A stretch of 5,486 bases of DNA from contig CAKZOQ010000117.1 of NCBI GenBank assembly GCA_937136445.1, positions 1-5,486 of the forward strand, in the 5' to 3' direction. Source of the stretch: an uncultured Gemmatimonadota bacterium (lineage in GTDB: Bacteria; Gemmatimonadota; Gemmatimonadetes; Longimicrobiales; Gaopeijiaceae). Below, piece by piece: positions 1 to 5,486 of the stretch (position 1 is its first letter; each line of letters begins with the position of its first letter). The notes under the pieces are model-generated. The model did no database searches and had not been told where the DNA came from. It saw nothing but the letters and a program-made list of their open reading frames with translations. Made by a program: the position numbers and the translations under genes.

Positions 1-495
1 GGACCAGAGGTCGGGGAACCCCTCCGGCGCGTCCACCAGCGCGACGGCGTGCACGGCGATCCCCTCCCCTGCACCGATCCAGCCCATCCCCTCGTTGGAC
101 TTTCCCTTCACCGAGACGGCGGCGGGGCCCGTCGTGAGAATCGTCCCCAGGCGCTCCCGCATGGACTCGATCCAGGGACCCACCCGAGGCGTCTCGGCGA
201 CGATGGTGACATCCACGTTCACCACCTGGTATCCGGCTCCTTCCAGTACGTTCACCGCCCGGGCCAGGAGGTCCATGGAGTCGGCATCCTTCCATGTGTC
301 GTCGTCCGGTGGGAAGTGGCTGCCCACATTCCCCAGCGCCGCGGCGCCCAGGAGGGCGTCGATGACGGCGTGGGCCACGGCGTCGCCGTCGGAGTGTCCG
401 GTGAGACCGGGATGGTCGGGGATGAGTACGCCACCCAACCAGAGGGGCTTCTCGGAGTCGAAGCGGTGGGAGTCGTAGCCGGTGCCGATCCTCAT
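1..495 (-). CDS. ispF: 2-C-methyl-D-erythritol 2,4-cyclodiphosphate synthase (IspF), 3' end cut by window edge
   Basis: IspF cyclises CDP-methylerythritol 2-phosphate to methylerythritol cyclodiphosphate with release of CMP, in the cytosolic MEP pathway to isoprenoid precursors; the family is a homotrimer with a zinc site at each active site. The 165 residues visible begin MRIGTGYDSHRF. Metal ligands Asp8, His10 and His42 fall at the same numbers as in E. coli IspF. HSDGDAVAHAVIDALLGAAA (34-53), HFP (60-62), ADS (71-73), NVDVTIVAE (93-101) and KGKSNEGMGW (130-139, with Glu135) follow the family pattern. The start is set by an AAGGAG Shine-Dalgarno at 505-500, four bases before the ATG. It lies 64 bases after fabF on the same strand. 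Two oddities: residue 142 is Ala (GAGEG) where E. coli has Arg, and the frame is still open at residue 165, past the usual end near 157-160. Identity is firm; the C-terminus is unseen. Confidence 0.95.
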   Translation of the reverse strand, partial: MRIGTGYDSHRFDSEKPLWLGGVLIPDHPGLTGHSDGDAVAHAVIDALLGAAALGNVGSHFPPDDDTWKDADSMDLLARAVNVLEGAGYQVVNVDVTIVAETPRVGPWIESMRERLGTILTTGPAAVSVKGKSNEGMGWIGAGEGIAVHAVALVDAPEGFPDLWS

Positions 496-508
496 GGTGC
501 TCCTTCGT

Positions 509-540
509 GGAGGAGGACGGAGCCGCCGGCGTCCGACTCC
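509..540 (-). other. possible RNA hairpin between fabF and ispF
   Basis: On the transcribed strand, the 11 bases GGAGTCGGACG (540-530) can pair with CGTCCTCCTCC (519-509), giving nine Watson-Crick pairs around a two-base internal mismatch and a GC-rich 10-base loop. It sits after the fabF stop and just before the ispF Shine-Dalgarno (505-500), which stays outside the stem. No run of T follows, so it is not a classical intrinsic terminator. It could stabilise the upstream message or tune ispF translation. In DNA this GC-rich a stem of this size can also arise by chance. Confidence 0.3.
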
Positions 541-559
541 GGGGCCGGGTGGGGCGCCG

Positions 560-1831
560 TCAGCCGTCCCAGCGACGCAGGGCCAGGCAGACGTTGTGCC
601 CGCCGAAGCCGAAGGAGTTGGAGAGGGCCAGCTTCACCGGCCGCTCGACCGCCCCGTCATGGGCGTACTCGAGGTCACAGGCCGGATCGGCCTCCTCGAA
701 GTTGATGGTGGGCGGGATGTGGCCCGTCCGCAGGACCTGGGCCACCACGAAGGCCTCCAGCACGCCTGCGGCGCCCAGGAGGTGCCCCGTCATGGACTTG
801 GTGGAGCCCATGACGATCTCGTAGGCCCGCTCGCCCAGGACCTCCTTCACCGCGTGGGTCTCGATGGCGTCGGCCATGGTCGAGGTCCCGTGGGCGTTCA
901 CGTAGTCCACCTCGTCTGGGGCGACGCCGGCCTCCTCCAGGGCGAACCGCATGGCCTGCTGAGCCCCCCGTCCGTCCTCGGGCGGGGCGGTGATGTGGTA
1001 GGCGTCCCCGGAGAGGCCGTAGCCCACCACCTCCGCCAGGATGTCGGCTCCCCGGGCCCGGGCGTGCCCCAGTTCTTCGAGCACCAGGGCGCCCGCGCCC
1101 TCCCCGATGACGAACCCGTCGCGATGCTTGTCGAAGGGACGGCTGGCCGTGGCAGGATCGTCGTTCCGGGTGGACATGGCCTTCATGGCTGCGAAGCCCG
1201 CCACCGTCATCGGGGTGATGGTGGCCTCGGTCCCTCCGGCGAGCATGAGGTCGGCCTCGCCGTTCTGGATGTGTCGGGTGGCGGCGCCGATGGCGTGGGC
1301 GCTGGAGGCGCAGGCCGAAACCGTGGCGTAGTTCGGACCTTGGAGGTTCCAGCGCATGCTGATGAGACCCGCGCTGATGTCGGGGATGAACATGGGGATG
1401 AAGAAGGGACTCACCCGCCCGGGCCCCGACTCCAGGAGCCGCTTGTGCTGCTCCTCGAAGGTCCCGATGCCGCCGATGCCGCTCCCGAAGACCACCCCGA
1501 ACCGTGCGGGATCCAAACCATCGGGGACCCCCTCCAGTCCGGCGGACTCCATGGCGTGCACCGCCGAGGCGATGGCGAACTGGGAGACCCGGTCGTAGCG
1601 ACGGGCCTCCTTCCGCTCCATGAAGTCCTCGGGCTCGAAGTCCTTCACCTCGCACGCGATGCGCACCGTGAAGTCCTCGGTGGCCTCCCAGGCCTGGATG
1701 GTGTCGGCTCCGGAGGTACCCGCCAGGAGCGCCTCCCAGGTGGTCTCGTTGTCGTTCCCGAGAGGTGACACGACCCCCATGCCGGAGATCACGACCCGAC
1801 GCCCCGAACCCGTCCCGCTCCCGTTGCTCAT
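560..1831 (-). CDS. fabF: 3-oxoacyl-[acyl-carrier-protein] synthase II (FabF)
   Basis: FabF condenses malonyl-ACP with a growing acyl-ACP, releasing CO2, in the elongation steps of type II fatty acid synthesis in the cytosol. The 423-residue protein is near the usual 410-420. The Cys-His-His triad is visible: Cys174 in VSACASSAHA, His314 in NAHGTST and His350 in KSMTGHLLGAAG, with Lys345 also kept. The GPNYATVSACASSAHA context and the GFGGHN motif (408-413) near the C-terminus fit FabF. A Gly/Ser-rich stretch (MSNGSGTGSGRR) precedes the thiolase-fold core that starts at VVISGMGVVSPLG. The ATG has GAAGGG at 1843-1838 six bases upstream, and lies 43 bases after acpP. Odd point: after HGTST the sequence reads MADAIET, one residue shorter than the usual HGTSTPxxDxxET, with the proline missing. 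A FabB role or a secondary-metabolism ketosynthase is less likely given the complete primary fab operon around it. Confidence 0.97.
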   Translation of the reverse strand: MSNGSGTGSGRRVVISGMGVVSPLGNDNETTWEALLAGTSGADTIQAWEATEDFTVRIACEVKDFEPEDFMERKEARRYDRVSQFAIASAVHAMESAGLEGVPDGLDPARFGVVFGSGIGGIGTFEEQHKRLLESGPGRVSPFFIPMFIPDISAGLISMRWNLQGPNYATVSACASSAHAIGAATRHIQNGEADLMLAGGTEATITPMTVAGFAAMKAMSTRNDDPATASRPFDKHRDGFVIGEGAGALVLEELGHARARGADILAEVVGYGLSGDAYHITAPPEDGRGAQQAMRFALEEAGVAPDEVDYVNAHGTSTMADAIETHAVKEVLGERAYEIVMGSTKSMTGHLLGAAGVLEAFVVAQVLRTGHIPPTINFEEADPACDLEYAHDGAVERPVKLALSNSFGFGGHNVCLALRRWDG

Positions 1832-1874
1832 GCCAGACCCTTCACCAGCTCGCCGCGCGTATCCACTGCCTCCC

Positions 1875-2114
1875 TCAGTCGGCGTTTTTCTTCAGGTACT
1901 CGATGGCGTCGCCGACCGTGCGCATCTGCTCGGCGTCCTCGTCCGGAATGTCCAGGCCGAACTCCTCCTCGAAGGCCATGACGAGCTCCACGGTGTCCAG
2001 GGAGTCCGCGCCCAGGTCCTCGACGAAGGAGGCGTCGTCGGTGACCTTCTCCGACTCGACGCCCAGCTCGTTGATGATGATCTCTCGGACCCGGTTCTCG
2101 GTGCCCTCGCTCAT
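1875..2114 (-). CDS. acpP: acyl carrier protein (AcpP)
   Basis: AcpP carries the growing acyl chain as a thioester on a 4'-phosphopantetheine arm and is the shared substrate carrier for FabD, FabH, FabG, FabF and PlsX. The product is 79 residues, a standard length, and strongly acidic. The attachment site is Ser38 in EDLGADSLDTVELVMAFEEE, the hallmark helix II motif, followed by FGLDIPDEDAEQMRTVGDAI typical of primary-metabolism ACPs. The start at 2114 (MSEGTENRVRE) is chosen because an AAGGAGG Shine-Dalgarno lies five bases upstream. The reading frame stays open upstream to a GTG at 2189 that overlaps the fabG stop, but those 25 residues have no ACP character and that start has no reason to be preferred. 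It sits between fabG (71-base spacer) and fabF (43-base spacer), the common position. Its own strong ribosome site fits the need for ACP in excess over the enzymes. Confidence 0.98.
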   Translation of the reverse strand: MSEGTENRVREIIINELGVESEKVTDDASFVEDLGADSLDTVELVMAFEEEFGLDIPDEDAEQMRTVGDAIEYLKKNAD

Positions 2115-2126
2115 GCGTTCCTCCTT
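2115..2126 (-). promoter_or_regulatory. strong ribosome binding site of acpP
   Basis: Read on the minus strand, AAGGAGG (2126-2120) is followed by the five-base spacer AACGC and the ATG at 2114. It is the closest match to the anti-Shine-Dalgarno consensus in the window, and it decides the acpP start against the longer open frame that reaches back to 2189. Confidence 0.85.
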
Positions 2127-2185
2127 GGGGGTGTTCGTACTGGTGAAATGGTCGATCTCAAAGGGTGTTCCGGTCCGGCCCGACG

Positions 2186-2929
2186 TCACATGACCATGCC
2201 GCCGTCGACCGCCAGAACCTGGCCGGTAATGTAGCGGGCTTCGGGGCCCACAAGAAACCGAGCGACGCCGGCCACGTCCTCGGGTTCCCCCAGCGATCCC
2301 ATGGGGATCAATTGCTGGAGCCGTTCGACCTGGGATTCGCCCAGATCTTCGGTCATGTCGGTGTGGATGAAGCCCGGCGCGATGGCGTTGCAGCGCACCC
2401 CCCGCGAGGCCAGCTCCTTGGCTACGCTCTTGGTCAGCCCCACCAGCCCCGCCTTGGAGGCGGCGTAGTTGGCCTGACCGGCGTTGCCCTGGAGCCCCAC
2501 CACCGAGCTGATGTTCAGGATGGAGCCGGTGCGTCGCTTCATCATCCCCCGGGTCACGGCCCGGGTGAAGTTGAAGGCTCCCTTGAGGTTGGTGGCGATG
2601 ACCTCATCGAACTCCTCATCCTTCATGCGGAGGAGGATGTTGTCCCGGGTGATGCCGGCGTTGTTCACCAGGATGGTCACCGGTCCCAGGTCGTCCTCGA
2701 TGGCGGAGAGCGTTGCCTTCACGGCATCGGGATTCGCCACATCACAGGCGAAGCCGGCGTGGCCCTCCCCCGGGAGCGTCCCGGCGGCCTCCACGGCCCG
2801 CTCGCCGTTCCGACCCAGGACGGCCACGGCCGCTCCGGCCTCGGCCAGCGCCACGCTGATGGCCAGCCCGATGCCCCGGGAGCCCCCGGTGACGATGGCG
2901 ACCTGTCCGTGCAGCTCGGTGCGGCTCAT
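2186..2929 (-). CDS. fabG: 3-oxoacyl-[acyl-carrier-protein] reductase (FabG)
   Basis: FabG reduces 3-ketoacyl-ACP to 3-hydroxyacyl-ACP with NADPH, the first reductive step of each elongation round. It is a 247-residue classical short-chain dehydrogenase, the usual FabG length. The Rossmann cofactor motif TGGSRGIG spans 14-21, the NNAG motif 89-92, and the catalytic set is Asn114, Ser142, Tyr155 and Lys159 (in GQANYAASKAG). The PGFIHTDMT stretch (185-193) and the C-terminal YITGQVLAVDGGM are family signatures. The ATG overlaps the fabD stop as ATGA, and a GAGGGGG Shine-Dalgarno (2940-2934) lies four bases upstream inside the fabD coding end, so translation is probably coupled to fabD. SDR paralogues with other substrates exist, but position in the fab operon and FabG-specific wording make the call firm. 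Confidence 0.98.
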   Translation of the reverse strand: MSRTELHGQVAIVTGGSRGIGLAISVALAEAGAAVAVLGRNGERAVEAAGTLPGEGHAGFACDVANPDAVKATLSAIEDDLGPVTILVNNAGITRDNILLRMKDEEFDEVIATNLKGAFNFTRAVTRGMMKRRTGSILNISSVVGLQGNAGQANYAASKAGLVGLTKSVAKELASRGVRCNAIAPGFIHTDMTEDLGESQVERLQQLIPMGSLGEPEDVAGVARFLVGPEARYITGQVLAVDGGMVM

Positions 2930-3849
2930 GCGACCCCCTCGTAGGCGTAGATGTCCTCGGCCTCACCCATGGACGCACACGACGCGTCCCGGGCGTTGCG
3001 GCGGTTGAGGCCGCACAGGACCGAGCCCGGTCCCAGCTCGAGGAACCGGTCGACGCCGGCGGCGGTCATGGTGTCGATGGTGGCGGCCCAGCGCACCGGC
3101 GAGGTGAGCTGCGCCACCAGGAGCTCCCGCGCCGTCTCTCCGGAGGCCACCGGCTCCGCGGTGACGTTGGAGATGACCGGCACCTTCGGGTCCGAGAACT
3201 CCACCGACTCCAGAGCCGCCCGCAGGCCGTCGGCGGCCGGCGCCATGAGGGGGGAGTGGAAGGCTCCGGACACCTTGAGGGGGAGGACCCGCCGAGCCCC
3301 TGCTTCCTCCAACAGCTCCGTGCCCTCCTTCATCCCGGCGAGGTCGCCGCTGATGACGATCTGGCTGGAGGAGTTGAAGTTGGCCGGGACGCAGACGCCG
3401 GCGTCCACCCGGGCCAGCGTCTCCTCCAGCGTGACGTCGTCGAGGCCGAGCACCGCCGCCATCGTGCCCTCCCGAGCCTCGCCGGCCTCGAACATCAGCT
3501 CTCCCCGCCGGCGTACCGCCTGGAGCGCGTCGGCGAACGAAAGGGTGCCTGCCGTCACGTGGGCGGTGAACTCGCCGAGGGAATGCCCGGCGGTGAGTGC
3601 CACCGGGCCCACCCGCTCCCCCACGGCCCGAAGCACCGCCACCGAATGGGCCAGGATGGCGGGCTGGACGTTCTTGGTGGCGGTGAGTTCCTCTTCCGGC
3701 CCCTCGGCCATGAGGGAGGAGAGGGAGAAGCCCAGCAGGTCGTCGGCTTCCTCCAGGGTGCGGCGAGCCACCGGGACCTCCTTCGCCAGAGAGGAGGCCA
3801 TGCCGACGGACTGGGATCCCTGACCGGGAAAGAGAAGGGCCAGACTCAT
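2926..3849 (-). CDS. fabD: malonyl-CoA:ACP transacylase (FabD)
   Basis: FabD transfers malonyl from CoA to the ACP arm, supplying the extender for FabH and FabF. The 307-residue length is normal. It opens with LLFPGQGSQ, holding the oxyanion-hole residue Gln10. The nucleophile is Ser90 in GHSLGE (88-93), with Arg115 (RRRGELM), His198 (SGAFHSPLM) and Gln247 (LLVAQLTSPVRW) matching E. coli Arg117, His201 and Gln250. ELGPGSVLCGLNRR (271-284) is the usual C-terminal motif. The start fits the family N-terminus, but the 40 bases between the fabH stop and this ATG are pyrimidine-rich on the coding strand and contain no Shine-Dalgarno, unlike the other starts seen here. Its last codons overlap fabG (ATGA) and carry the fabG ribosome site. 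Confidence 0.97.
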   Translation of the reverse strand: MSLALLFPGQGSQSVGMASSLAKEVPVARRTLEEADDLLGFSLSSLMAEGPEEELTATKNVQPAILAHSVAVLRAVGERVGPVALTAGHSLGEFTAHVTAGTLSFADALQAVRRRGELMFEAGEAREGTMAAVLGLDDVTLEETLARVDAGVCVPANFNSSSQIVISGDLAGMKEGTELLEEAGARRVLPLKVSGAFHSPLMAPAADGLRAALESVEFSDPKVPVISNVTAEPVASGETARELLVAQLTSPVRWAATIDTMTAAGVDRFLELGPGSVLCGLNRRNARDASCASMGEAEDIYAYEGVA

Positions 3850-3889
3850 GGAGTCGGAGAGGGCTGGGGGGAGATGATGGGGAGGGACG

Positions 3890-4879
3890 TCAGAACTGCC
3901 AGGTCATGGCGCCCCAGGTGAGCCCGCCTCCGAAGGCGGCGCTGAGCACCAGAGAACCGTCGCCGATGAGGCCCTGTTCCCGGGCCTCGTCGAGGGCCAC
4001 CGGGACCGACGCCGAGCTCATGTTCCCGTATCGGTCCAGGTTGATGAAGACCCGATCCATGGAGATCCCGGCATACCGGGCCGTCGCCTCGATGATCCGG
4101 ACGTTGGCCTGATGGGGGACGATGAGGTCCACGTCCTTCGCCTTCACGCCCGCGGCGTCCAGCGCGGTGTTGGCGGCGTGGGCCATGGCCCGGACGGCGT
4201 TCTTGAAGACGTCGCGCCCCGCCATGTGCACCAGATGTTCGCCCGCGGCGAGCCGTTGGGCCGTCAGAGGTCGGGCGGCCCCTCCGGCGGGACGCTGGAG
4301 GAGGTCGGAGAGGGAGCCGTCGGCGCGGAGGAAGGCGGACCGGATCCCCCGCTCGTCACCCTCCTCGGACCGCTGCACCACCGTCGCACCGGCACCGTCG
4401 CCGAAGAGGACGCAGGTGGAGCGGTCGGTCCAGTCCACGATGGAGCTCATCTTCTCGGTGGAGATCACGAGGACGGTGTCTCCGCGACCTGCGGTGACGA
4501 ACCCCTCGGCCATGGAGAGGGCGTAGAGAAATCCGGTGCAGGCCGCCATGAGATCGAACGCCATGGCGTTGTCCGCCCCGAGCAGGGCCTGGATCTCGCA
4601 CGACGTCGCCGGGAGCCACCGGTCCGGAGTGGCCGTGGTGACGATGATCAGGTCCACGTCCGACGGCTCGAGACCGGCCTCCTCCAGTGCAGCACGCCCG
4701 GCTCCGGCACCCATCTCGGCGACACCCATGTCGTCGGGGGCCAACCGTCGTTCCCGGATGCCTGTGCGGCTCCGGATCCACTCGTCGGTGGTGTCGATCC
4801 GGCTTTCCAGGTCCTCGTTCGTCACGACGTGGTCCGGAAGGAACCGGCCGGTGGACACCATGCGAGCAAGAGGCGTCAT
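3890..4879 (-). CDS. fabH: 3-oxoacyl-[acyl-carrier-protein] synthase III (FabH)
   Basis: FabH starts fatty acid synthesis by condensing a primer acyl-CoA with malonyl-ACP. The primer chosen (acetyl or branched) controls straight- versus branched-chain lipids and cannot be told from this sequence by eye. The 329 residues match the family length. The Cys-His-Asn triad is Cys114 in DLMAACTGF, His256 in VPHQANVRI and Asn286 in RYGNMSSASVP, which separates it from the Cys-His-His FabF type. TTDEWIRSRTGIRERR (30-45) carries the conserved Trp34 and Arg residues of the CoA-binding entrance, and FGDGAG (159-164) and FGGGLTWGA (316-324) are typical. The ATG overlaps the plsX stop as ATGA, and GGAAGG (4891-4886) lies six bases upstream within plsX, so coupled translation is likely. 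Confidence 0.97.
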   Translation of the reverse strand: MTPLARMVSTGRFLPDHVVTNEDLESRIDTTDEWIRSRTGIRERRLAPDDMGVAEMGAGAGRAALEEAGLEPSDVDLIIVTTATPDRWLPATSCEIQALLGADNAMAFDLMAACTGFLYALSMAEGFVTAGRGDTVLVISTEKMSSIVDWTDRSTCVLFGDGAGATVVQRSEEGDERGIRSAFLRADGSLSDLLQRPAGGAARPLTAQRLAAGEHLVHMAGRDVFKNAVRAMAHAANTALDAAGVKAKDVDLIVPHQANVRIIEATARYAGISMDRVFINLDRYGNMSSASVPVALDEAREQGLIGDGSLVLSAAFGGGLTWGAMTWQF

Positions 4880-5486
4880 GCCGCACCTTCCGTGCCGGCG
4901 GGCTCGGGCGTGGCCGCGGAGAGCTGCTTCGTCATGTGCTCCACCATGCGGGAGCGGACGGCTCGGGCGGCCGCAGCGAGGGCGTTGCGGAAGGCCTTCG
5001 GTTCTGATTCACCGTGGCAGATGATGGTCACCCCGTTCACGCCCAGGAGGGGAGCGCCCCCGTACTCGGCGTAGTCCAACGTGCGGAAGACATTCTCCAG
5101 ATCAAGGTTGCCCACGTCCCCGGCCACCGCCATCTCCTTCCGGAGGAGACCGATGATGAACTGGGCCACCGACTCGTAGAACTTGAGGAGCACGTTCCCC
5201 ACGAAGCCGTCGCAGACCACCACGTCGCAGACCCCCTGGATGAGATCCCGCCCCTCCACGTTGCCTACGAAGTTGAGGCCGGGCTGGTTCGCCAGAAGCT
5301 CGTGGGTCTCGACCGTGAGCTCGTCTCCCTTCCCCGGCTCCTCACCGATGTTGAGGAGCGCCACGCGCGGCTCCTCGCGACCCAGGAGATCCTGGGCGTA
5401 GATCTGTCCCAGGTGGGCAAACTGTACCAGGTGCTGCGGCTTGCAGTCGACGTTCGCCCCGGCGTCCAGGAGAAGAACCGTGTCCC
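4876..5486 (-). CDS. plsX: phosphate acyltransferase PlsX, 5' part beyond window edge
   Basis: PlsX converts acyl-ACP and phosphate to acyl-phosphate, which PlsY uses to acylate glycerol 3-phosphate in phospholipid synthesis; it is a peripheral membrane protein in other bacteria. The last 202 residues are present, about 60 percent of a typical protein of around 340; the frame runs off the right edge, so no start is visible. Family motifs in order are LLLDAGANVDCKPQHLVQFA, VALLNIGEEPGKGDEL, NFVGNVEGRDL, VVVCDGFVGNVLLK, YAEYGGAPLLGVNG and ICHGESEPKAFRNAL. The tail after the conserved region (SAATPEPAGTEGAA) is low complexity. An ATG or GTG inside this region (for example GTG at 5364) is not the real start, because conserved PlsX sequence continues upstream of it. 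The gene leads directly into fabH through an ATGA overlap, the common plsX-fabH-fabD order. Confidence 0.96.
   Translation of the reverse strand, partial: DTVLLLDAGANVDCKPQHLVQFAHLGQIYAQDLLGREEPRVALLNIGEEPGKGDELTVETHELLANQPGLNFVGNVEGRDLIQGVCDVVVCDGFVGNVLLKFYESVAQFIIGLLRKEMAVAGDVGNLDLENVFRTLDYAEYGGAPLLGVNGVTIICHGESEPKAFRNALAAAARAVRSRMVEHMTKQLSAATPEPAGTEGAA

Noticed and set aside
496..559. Intrinsic terminator after fabF
   Set aside because: A hairpin can be drawn but no T-run follows it on the transcribed strand, and ispF continues closely downstream.
49..705. Plus-strand open frame of about 218 residues opposite ispF
   Set aside because: The minus strand carries a clear IspF with all metal ligands; this frame is low-complexity and compositionally a shadow.
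482..1768. Long open frame on the plus strand opposite fabF
   Set aside because: It is exactly antisense to a gene with full FabF motifs, rich in Gly, Arg, His and Pro as expected from high-GC shadow frames, and matches no family I know.
2130..2163. Sigma70-like promoter in the fabG-acpP spacer (TTGAGA followed 16-17 bases later by TACGAA/ACGAAC)
   Set aside because: The -35 is only fair and the -10 matches consensus at no more than three of six positions, so it is not above chance.
2115..2189. N-terminal extension of acpP from a GTG at 2189
   Set aside because: The added 25 residues do not resemble ACP, and a near-perfect Shine-Dalgarno precedes the ATG at 2114.
2951..3921. Two overlapping plus-strand open frames opposite fabD
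   Set aside because: Both are antisense to a complete FabD with all catalytic residues; they overlap each other in different frames, typical of GC-rich sequence.
4112..5074. Plus-strand open frame of about 320 residues opposite fabH and the plsX end
   Set aside because: It spans the junction of two well-supported genes and has no recognisable motif or ribosome site.

Overview
The window is a compact, GC-rich stretch of bacterial chromosome. All six supported genes lie on the minus strand, so transcription runs from high to low coordinates. It reads as the core type II fatty acid synthesis operon followed by an isoprenoid gene: plsX (5' part missing at the right edge), fabH, fabD, fabG, acpP, fabF, then ispF (3' end cut at the left edge). 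Each gene is identified by full-length family motifs and intact catalytic residues. No mobile element, CRISPR array, tRNA or rRNA was seen, and no spacer exceeds 71 bases.

Layout in order of transcription: plsX ends at 4876 and overlaps fabH by an ATGA stop/start junction. fabH ends at 3890, then 40 bases lead to fabD. fabD overlaps fabG by a second ATGA junction. A 71-base spacer with a strong Shine-Dalgarno separates fabG from acpP. 43 bases separate acpP from fabF, and 64 bases containing a possible hairpin separate fabF from ispF. The tight packing suggests one polycistronic message. No convincing promoter or intrinsic terminator was found; the operon's promoter probably lies beyond the right edge.

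Functionally, FabD loads malonyl onto AcpP, FabH makes the first condensation from acyl-CoA, FabG reduces the 3-ketoacyl-ACP, and FabF runs the later condensations. PlsX moves finished acyl chains from ACP to phosphate to start phospholipid synthesis. The dehydratase and enoyl reductase needed to complete the cycle are not in the window. IspF belongs to the MEP pathway for isoprenoid precursors, so membrane lipid and isoprenoid synthesis appear to share a transcript here.

The organism is a high-GC bacterium using ATG starts and mostly classical Shine-Dalgarno sites. The IspF wording (VKGKSNEGMGW) and the fabF-ispF adjacency loosely recall Gemmatimonadota-like lineages, but this is an impression from memory and not a firm assignment. 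Overall this is conserved housekeeping sequence, and I see no new biological system. The points worth a second look are small: a shortened HGTST motif in FabF, an Arg-to-Ala change and a long C-terminus in IspF, and a fabD start without a Shine-Dalgarno.
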